From the NCBI GenBank assembly GCA_013813605.1, contig JACCRL010000193.1:1-6679 (forward strand): a stretch of 6,679 nucleotides of DNA. The letters are read 5' to 3'. Below the pieces are notes generated by a model. That model did no database searches, was not told where the DNA came from, and saw only the letters and a list, made by a program, of their open reading frames with translations. Below, piece by piece: positions 1 to 5,427 of this stretch. How positions within the stretch are numbered: position 1 is the first letter of the stretch; each line of letters begins with the position of its first letter. A program made the translations under genes and the position numbers. Source of the stretch: Gemmatimonadaceae bacterium. GTDB lineage: Bacteria > Gemmatimonadota > Gemmatimonadetes > Gemmatimonadales > Gemmatimonadaceae.

Positions 1-895
1 AAACTGGCGATTCGCTGTGCACGGCATTTCCGACGAAATCGAAAAATGGATTCTCGGGAAACGGGGCATCGCACAAAGCCGCATTGCATATGTCAGCGGT
101 GGCACGCTCAGACTCATCGATAGCGACGGCGCCGAGTCGCGCGCCGTGACAGCCGGGCGTGGGGCACTGTCCCCGGCCTGGTCCCCCACCGGCCGGTCGA
201 TTGTTTTCTCAATCCTGGGAAATACCGGCACCCAGATCGCGGAGCTCGACCTGGCGACGGGACGCACGCGCCGAATCGCGCGCACGCCGCCGGGACTGAA
301 TATCACGCCGGTTTTCCATCCTGCGGGAAGCTCGGTCGTCTTTGCACACGGTTTTGGCGAGGGAGCTGACCTGGTGCTGGCCGATCCGGACTCAGGCGGA
401 CTGCGGCGCCTAACCGTCGGCCGCGGCAGCGACAACACGTCGCCGACGTTCAGTCCTGACGGCCGGCAGATCGCGTTTACGTCGGGCCGGTCGGGGAGGC
501 CGCAGGTTTATATTATGGATTCCGACGGCACGAACCTTCAGCTGCTCACGGAGTACGATCTGGGTGTCAGGAGCTACCGGACGAGCCCGGACTGGTCGCC
601 CGACGGTCGTGCGATTGCTTACCAGCAGCAGAACGGCGATTTCCAGATCTGGAAGGTGGATCTGCGCGATCGGATTCCGCGCCAGCTGACGAGCGAAGGG
701 GAGAATGAAGATCCTTCGTGGGCGCCGGACGGCAGGCATCTCGTCTTCGCATCAACGCGCGGGGGCACAAAGCAGCTCTGGGTACTCGACACCGAGTCGG
801 GGAGGTTCCGGCAGCTGACGCACGATCGCGGCGCCCGGCTTGCGGCATGGTCGCCGATGCTGGGCGCGGCTGACACGACCAGGACTTCGCAATGA
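1..895 (+). CDS. tolB: Tol-Pal system protein TolB, 5'-truncated by the window edge
   Basis: TolB is the periplasmic beta-propeller protein of the Tol-Pal system; it binds Pal and helps keep the outer membrane attached and constricting at division. The frame is open from base 2, so the gene begins upstream and the GTG at 17 is not the true start. The first residues read (V)HGISDEIEKWILGKRGIAQ and then SRIAYVS, which matches the join between the TolB N-terminal alpha/beta domain and the propeller. The rest carries PD40/WD40-like blades with recurrent cores: LSPAWSPTGR, ITPVFHPAG, TSPTFSPDGRQIAFTSGRSG, TSPDWSPDGRAIAY, DPSWAPDGRHLVFAS and a closing AAWSP, consistent with a six-bladed propeller. 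The C-terminus looks complete. The stop (893-895) overlaps the next start in ATGA. A non-Tol PD40 protein is possible, but the N-terminal-domain junction and the CpoB neighbour argue for TolB. Confidence 0.93.
   Translation, partial: NWRFAVHGISDEIEKWILGKRGIAQSRIAYVSGGTLRLIDSDGAESRAVTAGRGALSPAWSPTGRSIVFSILGNTGTQIAELDLATGRTRRIARTPPGLNITPVFHPAGSSVVFAHGFGEGADLVLADPDSGGLRRLTVGRGSDNTSPTFSPDGRQIAFTSGRSGRPQVYIMDSDGTNLQLLTEYDLGVRSYRTSPDWSPDGRAIAYQQQNGDFQIWKVDLRDRIPRQLTSEGENEDPSWAPDGRHLVFASTRGGTKQLWVLDTESGRFRQLTHDRGARLAAWSPMLGAADTTRTSQ
881..884 (+). promoter_or_regulatory. Ribosome binding site of cpoB inside the end of tolB
   Basis: AGGA lies 7 bases before the ATG at 892, within the last codons of tolB. 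Together with the ATGA stop/start overlap it supports the chosen cpoB start and suggests translational coupling. Confidence 0.55.
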
Positions 896-1662
896 ACAAA
901 TTCTTTCGATGCGGTTCGCTGGCCGTTCTGCTCAGCGGCTGCTACGCGTCCAACGCAGACCTGCTGAAAGTGCAGAGCGAGGTGAGCGAGCTGCGCGCGA
1001 GCGGAATTTCGGCTGACTCCGCGCGGCGGCTGCAGCTCAACGATATCAGCCGTTCGTTGCGCGCTCTAACCGATTCGATTTCCGCGCTGAACTCCCGCAT
1101 TAACTCCCTTCGCTCGACTTCGGAGACAGAGGTCTCAGCGCTCAGGCAGGACATAACGCAGCTCCAGGATCTTGGCGGGCAGAGCGAGCGGAGGCTGCGC
1201 GAGATGAAAGCGACGATCGAGGAGACTGCACGCCAGCCCGAGACGGTTGCCGAGCCGGGGAGGACCACCGCGGCACCAGCGCCAAGGCCCGGGCCCGCAC
1301 AGCTGCTGCAGGTGGGTCGTGAGCAGTTGCTGCGCGGAAGCAACGCCGCGGCGCGGACGGCGTTCGCCGACCTGATGTCACGTTATCCCGAGTCAGAGTT
1401 CGCGCCCGAAGCGCTGTTCTATACGGCGCAGGCGTTTGCGGCGGAGGGAAAGCCGGCTGCCGCCGATTCATCCTATGCCTCACTCGTTACGCGATTCCCG
1501 TCGTCGCGGCGCATCCCGACGGCGCTGTACAAGCGGGCGCTTCATCTCGCGTCAGCCGGCAGGCGCACTGAATCGCGCCGGTTACTTCAGGATCTGGTGC
1601 GGCGCTTCCCCCGCTCCGACGAAGCGGCGCTCGCTGAAGAGCGCCTCCAGTCAACGCGCTAG
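892..1662 (+). CDS. cpoB: CpoB/YbgF-type lipoprotein with coiled coil and TPR repeats
   Basis: This is a Tol-associated periplasmic TPR protein. In E. coli CpoB (YbgF) interacts with TolA and links the Tol system to peptidoglycan synthesis at division. The 256-residue product starts with a short signal (MNKFFRCGSLAVLLSGC) ending in a lipobox, L14-S15-G16-C17. The +2 residue is Tyr rather than Asp, which suggests outer-membrane sorting. Residues about 22-115 are a heptad-rich coiled coil (VSELRASG, SISALNSRINSLRS). Residues 116-135 are a Pro/Ala/Arg linker. Residues 136-256 hold three TPR-like units, ending in SRYP (165-167 region), TRFP (200-203) and RRFP (237-240), the usual CpoB C-terminal pattern. 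The order signal, coiled coil, linker, TPR is that of CpoB. It is odd in being a predicted lipoprotein, since E. coli CpoB is soluble, and in following tolB with no pal between. A generic tetratricopeptide (BamD-like) lipoprotein is the alternative, but the coiled coil and neighbour favour CpoB. Confidence 0.85.
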   Translation: MNKFFRCGSLAVLLSGCYASNADLLKVQSEVSELRASGISADSARRLQLNDISRSLRALTDSISALNSRINSLRSTSETEVSALRQDITQLQDLGGQSERRLREMKATIEETARQPETVAEPGRTTAAPAPRPGPAQLLQVGREQLLRGSNAAARTAFADLMSRYPESEFAPEALFYTAQAFAAEGKPAAADSSYASLVTRFPSSRRIPTALYKRALHLASAGRRTESRRLLQDLVRRFPRSDEAALAEERLQSTR

Positions 1663-1669
1663 GAACAGG
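1661..1669 (+). promoter_or_regulatory. Ribosome binding site of the tatC-lptD gene
   Basis: The purine-rich AGGAACAGG ends 7 bases before the ATG at 1677, overlapping the cpoB stop codon. This favours ATG 1677 over the in-frame ATG at 1698, although TatC homology proper begins at the latter (MPFLDHLDELRRRL). Confidence 0.5.
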
Positions 1670-1676
1670 CTTCCGG

Positions 1677-2396
1677 ATGGTGACGATTCCGAATGAGATG
1701 CCCTTTCTCGACCATCTGGACGAGCTGCGCCGGAGGCTCTTCTGGATCGTGGGTTCGGTCGTGCTTGGCATCATCGCCGGTTTCTTTCTGCTCTCCCATC
1801 TCGACATCATCAGGGTCCTGCAGCGGCCGATCCTGCCGTATCTGAACGGCAAGACGCTCATCTATACGCACCCCGGCACCTCATTCCGCATTCTCCTCAA
1901 TGCGTCGCTGGTGCTGGGTATCCTCCTCGCCCTGCCGGTGATCGCTGGCCAGATCTGGGGATTTCTCTCGCCGGCTCTCTACAAGCACGAGAAGAAAGTC
2001 ATCATACCGGTCATCGCCGGAATGGTGGTGCTGTTTCTCGCCGGCGTCTCGCTCAGCTTTTTCGTAGTGCTTCCGCTGACGCTGAAATTCCTGATGGGGC
2101 TCGAGTCGACGTCGCTGACGCCGATGATTTCCGCGTCGGAGTATTTCAATTTCGCCATCAGCATGTGTCTCGCTTTCGGGCTCGTGTTCGAGGTGCCGAT
2201 CGCGGTGCTGGCGTTGACCGCCCTTGGTATCGTTACGCCCGCATTTCTTGCGAAGTACCGCCGGCACGCGGTCATCATCTGCGTGATCGTCTCCGCGTTC
2301 ATCACTCCGGGTGCCGACCCCTACTCAATGTTCGCGCTGGCGATTCCGCTCTACATCCTGTACGAGATCAGTGTCGTGCTCTCGATGGTCATTGAG
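1677..2396 (+). other. tatC: TatC domain of the fusion (residues 1-240)
   Basis: TatC forms, with TatA/TatB, the translocase for folded proteins bearing twin-arginine signals. The N-terminal signature MPFLDHLDELRRRL (residues 8-21) is present. Six hydrophobic segments fall at roughly 21-41, 70-91, 109-137, 155-181, 196-209 and 213-238. The motif FGLVFEVP (167-174) contains the conserved membrane-buried Glu (E172). The closing motif ITPGADPYSMFALAIPLYIL (209-228) is the classical TatC signature before and in the last helix. The 240-residue length is normal for the family. No tatA or tatB lies in the window, so the partner subunits must be encoded elsewhere. Confidence 0.95.
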
Positions 2397-5300
2397 CGCA
2401 AGAAAAGGAAGCGTGCGGAAAGGCTGGAAGCGGAAGAGGCTGCCGAGGCTCGTGAGGCCGCGCGCGCGACGCCCGTGGCGCCACCGATTCGCAGCCTCTT
2501 CGGGATCCTGCTCGCGCTGATCGCGGTGACGGGAACGGCAGCGGCGCAGCTTCCCGGCCGCATTCCGCCTCCTGCACGCGATGGCATCCGCGTCGTCCGC
2601 GACACCACGCTGGCCGACTCGCTGGCGAAGGATTCGACCCGCGCGCGCGAGATCATCAAATGGGCCGAGCCGGATTCGGTGATGCGGGCGCTGATGGCGC
2701 GCGCGGGGTACTCTGCAACGCGCTACCAGGGGCAAAGAGTCAGGTACGATGCGGCTACGCGGACGCTCTACCTCGTCGGCGATCCGGCAGCGGTTGGCCG
2801 GGAGCCGACGATCCTCGTGGGCGACACCATCGTTTACAACGACTCGACGAAACGGGTTCTTGCCCTCGGCGACACGCTCATCCTGCGTGACCCTTCGCAG
2901 GGAAACTCGGATGTCGTTGCCCGCGGTCGCATGACGTACAACGTCGAATCGCGCCGTGGATCGGTGACGGACATCAGCACCGCGGTCGAGAGTGGCGAGA
3001 AGTGGTACGTGCGCGGGGCAGTGGCATCGTTCGTCAGCGACACATCACGCGGGAACCAGACCGCCTTCTATGCCCGCGACGGATCGATCACCAGCTGTGA
3101 CGATTCGATACCCGACTATCACTTCAGGGCGAAGGAGATCAAGCTCGTCTCGAAGAACCTGCTCGTGGCGAGACCGGCAGTGCTGTACATAGGCGAAGTG
3201 CCGGTGATGTGGCTGCCCTTCATCTTCCAGGACATGCGCTCGGGCCGCCGGAGCGGCATACTGACGCCACGCTTCGGCGTCAGCGAGCTCTTTCGCAACA
3301 GCCCGTCCTATCGCCGCCACGCCGAGAACCTCGGCTACTACTTCGCATTGAGCGAATACATGGACGGCCAGGTGTCCATGGATTGGCGGAGCGGATCGCG
3401 ACCGACCGACGGAGACCCGGGCTGGGTGCGCTTCAACGGGGAATGGCGTTACCGGTGGCTCGACCGGTTCCTGACCGGCCGGCTTGCAACGACGCACCAC
3501 TCACAACGCGACGGTACGACCAATACGGCGGTGTCCCTCTTCCACAGCCAGGATTTCTCGCAGTCCACCCACTTCGCGGCGAATCTCAACTACGTCACCA
3601 ACACTACGATTCAGCGGCGCACGACATTCGATCCGCGCCAGGTGCTTGCCACGATTCGCTCCGACCTGAAGTACGACACGAAGGTCGGGCCGGCCAGCTT
3701 CAGCGTCGGGGGCACTCGCACACAGTATCCGGGGCGCAACGAAGTCGCGCAGAACTTTCCGAACCTCAGCATCTCGACGCCGACGCTTAGCCTCCGTCCC
3801 TGGCTCGAATGGACGCCCTCGCTCAGCTTCAACAACGACCAGCGCTTCAACATCGACCAGGCGGGAGAATTCGCGTTCCGATTTCTCGACCGTGGCAACG
3901 GCGTAGTGGATAGCGTCCGTCTCAAGCGCGACATCCGCAACACCGACGCGCGGTTCAGCACACCGGTCAAGATCCGCGGGATCTCATGGGAGAACTCCTT
4001 CACGTACCGCGACCAGGAGTTCAACGCCCCGGCCTCGATCGTAGTCCTCGACCAGAACGACACGTCCAGGCGCAGCACGCGCGTCTTCGCGCGCACGTTC
4101 AGCACCGAGGTCGACTGGCAAACGAGCTTCAGCCTGCCGAGCTTTCTGCACGGGACGTTCAACCTGTCGCCGCACGCGTCGCTCCAGAACGTGGACCCGC
4201 ATGGCTTTCTGGTCAGGACCGAGCAGAGTGGCGGACGCTTTGTGCGGCAGTCCAAGCGGCTGGTGTCGGGAATCGGCATGTCGCCGACCTTGTTCGCGCT
4301 CTTCCCGGGGTTCGGGCCGGTGACGCGGTTCCGTCACTCCCTCACGCCGGTGGTGTCATACGATTTCGCACCGCCCGCAAAGGTAAGCAGCGAATTTCTG
4401 CGGGCCTTGAATCAGAGTCCCTCCAACTACCTCGGCTCGCTGGCGCAAAACCGCATCACGCTTACAGTATCGCATGCCCTCGAGGCGAAGCTCCGAAACT
4501 CCGACACCTCGGCGACGGCGGAAGCGACCAAGCTACGCGTGCTGGCAATGAACTTCACGCCGCTATCCTATGACTTCGAGAGAGCGCGCAAGACCGGGGG
4601 CTCCGGATTCGTCACCGACGCGTTCGGGTATGATGTCACCTCGGAGCTGATACCCGGATTTCGCGCCGGCGTGCAGTACTCTCTTTACCAGGGGAACGTT
4701 CTCAGCGACAGCGCGCGTTTCAAACCCTTCCGTGAGCGAATGGATGTGTCGTTCTCGCTGAATGGGCAGTCGGGCATTTTCGGCGCGCTCAACCGGGTCT
4801 TCGGCCGCGCCGTTCCGCAGGGCTCGCCACAGATGGAACGGGTGGAGACAAGCCCGGACGATGCGATGGCGCAGCGCATCGCCTCCACTCCGGTGGCGGG
4901 TAGCTATGTCCGCAACCGGCAGTACGCGGTCCCTCAGACCGAAAGCTGGCAGGCCCAGTTCACCTTCAGCTCGCAGCGCCAGCGTCCGCCGACGGGGAAC
5001 GGCATCATCATCATCGAGGACCCCGCCAGCCGCTGCCTTGGATTTCAGGTGAATCCGCTGCAGTACCAGCAGTGCCTCGAGGCGGAAGGGTTGAACTCGA
5101 CGGGTACGGTGCCGATCACGCGCACGACGGCGGGCGGCCCGTTCATCCAGACGCCTGCCCGCGACAATCTGCAGACGCAAATGAGCTTCAACATCACGCC
5201 GAAGTGGTCGGGGCAGTGGGGGACGAACTACGACTTCCAGGCGAAGAAGTTCGGCAGCCACTCCGTGACGCTGCAACGGGAGCTGCACGATTGGCGTGCC

Positions 5301-5423
5301 ATTTTCGCGTTCAATCAGGCTCCCAATGGCAACTTCGCCTTCAACTTCTTCATTGCCCTCAACGCTCAGCCCGACCTAAAATTCAACTATGACAAGCAGA
5401 CATACCGCCCCTTGACTCGCTGA
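1677..5423 (+). CDS. Fused TatC - LptD (Tat translocase subunit joined to LPS-assembly outer-membrane protein)
   Basis: One uninterrupted 1248-codon frame encodes two normally separate envelope proteins. Residues 1-240 are a full-length TatC, the receptor subunit that recognises twin-arginine signal peptides in the inner membrane. Residues 241-271 are a charged linker. Residues 272-290 look like a Sec signal peptide. Residues 291-1248 are LptD, the outer-membrane barrel that inserts lipopolysaccharide. Both halves look complete and carry their family motifs, so neither is a remnant. TatC ends with its C-terminus in the cytoplasm, so a new export signal is just what LptD would need after it; cleavage by signal peptidase I after A290 would release LptD. 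Separate production of LptD from an internal start (GTG 2475 or ATG 2385) is possible, but neither has a well-placed ribosome binding site, and no stop codon ends TatC. A sequencing indel or lost stop could also have created the fusion, though the codons on both sides read naturally through the junction. Frame and domain identities are seen; processing is inferred. Confidence 0.88.
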   Translation: MVTIPNEMPFLDHLDELRRRLFWIVGSVVLGIIAGFFLLSHLDIIRVLQRPILPYLNGKTLIYTHPGTSFRILLNASLVLGILLALPVIAGQIWGFLSPALYKHEKKVIIPVIAGMVVLFLAGVSLSFFVVLPLTLKFLMGLESTSLTPMISASEYFNFAISMCLAFGLVFEVPIAVLALTALGIVTPAFLAKYRRHAVIICVIVSAFITPGADPYSMFALAIPLYILYEISVVLSMVIERKKRKRAERLEAEEAAEAREAARATPVAPPIRSLFGILLALIAVTGTAAAQLPGRIPPPARDGIRVVRDTTLADSLAKDSTRAREIIKWAEPDSVMRALMARAGYSATRYQGQRVRYDAATRTLYLVGDPAAVGREPTILVGDTIVYNDSTKRVLALGDTLILRDPSQGNSDVVARGRMTYNVESRRGSVTDISTAVESGEKWYVRGAVASFVSDTSRGNQTAFYARDGSITSCDDSIPDYHFRAKEIKLVSKNLLVARPAVLYIGEVPVMWLPFIFQDMRSGRRSGILTPRFGVSELFRNSPSYRRHAENLGYYFALSEYMDGQVSMDWRSGSRPTDGDPGWVRFNGEWRYRWLDRFLTGRLATTHHSQRDGTTNTAVSLFHSQDFSQSTHFAANLNYVTNTTIQRRTTFDPRQVLATIRSDLKYDTKVGPASFSVGGTRTQYPGRNEVAQNFPNLSISTPTLSLRPWLEWTPSLSFNNDQRFNIDQAGEFAFRFLDRGNGVVDSVRLKRDIRNTDARFSTPVKIRGISWENSFTYRDQEFNAPASIVVLDQNDTSRRSTRVFARTFSTEVDWQTSFSLPSFLHGTFNLSPHASLQNVDPHGFLVRTEQSGGRFVRQSKRLVSGIGMSPTLFALFPGFGPVTRFRHSLTPVVSYDFAPPAKVSSEFLRALNQSPSNYLGSLAQNRITLTVSHALEAKLRNSDTSATAEATKLRVLAMNFTPLSYDFERARKTGGSGFVTDAFGYDVTSELIPGFRAGVQYSLYQGNVLSDSARFKPFRERMDVSFSLNGQSGIFGALNRVFGRAVPQGSPQMERVETSPDDAMAQRIASTPVAGSYVRNRQYAVPQTESWQAQFTFSSQRQRPPTGNGIIIIEDPASRCLGFQVNPLQYQQCLEAEGLNSTGTVPITRTTAGGPFIQTPARDNLQTQMSFNITPKWSGQWGTNYDFQAKKFGSHSVTLQRELHDWRAIFAFNQAPNGNFAFNFFIALNAQPDLKFNYDKQTYRPLTR
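2397..2489 (+). other. Charged linker between TatC and the LptD signal segment
   Basis: Residues 241-271 start with a strongly basic run, RKKRKR (241-246), as expected for the cytoplasmic end of TatC helix 6. An Ala/Glu/Arg-rich probable helix follows (RLEAEEAAEAREAARA, 249-264), then TPVAPP. Free-standing TatC proteins often carry similar charged cytoplasmic tails, so this probably is the original TatC tail. Confidence 0.7.
2490..2546 (+). other. Internal signal-peptide-like segment with predicted signal peptidase I site
   Basis: Residues 272-290 (RSLFGILLALIAVTGTAAA) have a basic residue, a hydrophobic core of about 12 residues, a helix-breaking Gly, and Ala at -3 and -1 before Q291. This is the standard n-h-c layout of a Sec signal peptide. 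Given the cytoplasmic C-terminus of TatC it would act as a seventh membrane crossing or a cleavable export signal for the LptD part. An in-frame GTG at 2475 would give a tidy 24-residue signal peptide, but the nearest Shine-Dalgarno-like GAGG (2454-2457) is 17 bases away. Confidence 0.75.
2547..5423 (+). other. lptD: LptD domain of the fusion: OstA-like periplasmic part plus beta-barrel (residues 291-1248)
   Basis: LptD with the lipoprotein LptE moves lipopolysaccharide from the periplasmic bridge to the outer leaflet. Residues about 345-500 resemble the OstA/LptA beta-jellyroll (VRYDAATRTLYLVGDP, DTIVYNDSTKRVLALGDTL). The LptD signature follows: ITSCDDSIPDYHFRAKEIKL (471-490), then ARPAVLYIGEVPVMWLPFIF (498-517) and RRSGILTPRFGVS (524-536), which matches the family pattern Y-x-x-VPV-x-x-LP...RRSGFL-P-x-G. 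The remaining 710 residues alternate short polar/aromatic strands and long loops typical of a large barrel. Cysteines are few: C474 in the signature, and C1120 and C1133 near the C-terminus. E. coli LptD uses two N-terminal and two C-terminal cysteines for its disulfides. The chain ends in KQTYRPLTR, without the usual terminal Phe/Trp. The mature part (958 residues) is longer than E. coli LptD. Confidence 0.9.
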
Positions 5424-5427
5424 CGCT

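Noticed and set aside
17..19. GTG at 17 as the start of the first gene
   Set aside because: The frame is open to the window edge and the first residues match the inside of TolB, so the gene begins upstream.
2311..2520. Frameshift explanation for the fusion, using another frame that ends at 2520
   Set aside because: The alternative frame reads as Arg/Ser-rich noise, while the chosen frame stays natural through the TatC tail and the signal segment. It can only be fully excluded with read data.
3209..3790. 193-codon plus-strand open frame in another phase inside lptD
   Set aside because: It is very rich in Arg, Pro and His and has no recognisable motif, whereas the overlapping frame carries the LptD signature.
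3611..4279. 222-codon reverse-strand open frame within lptD
   Set aside because: It lies wholly opposite a well-supported LptD coding region, has an Arg/Ser/Thr-rich composition typical of antisense frames in high-GC DNA, and shows no recognisable domain.
4563..5288. 241-codon reverse-strand open frame within lptD
   Set aside because: It is Arg/Leu/Ala-rich and low in complexity, overlaps the LptD barrel, and has no family motif; it is a shadow of the real gene.
5424..5427. Terminator or promoter between lptD and the DUF1835 gene
   Set aside because: Only four bases separate the genes and I see no hairpin with a T-run around them.
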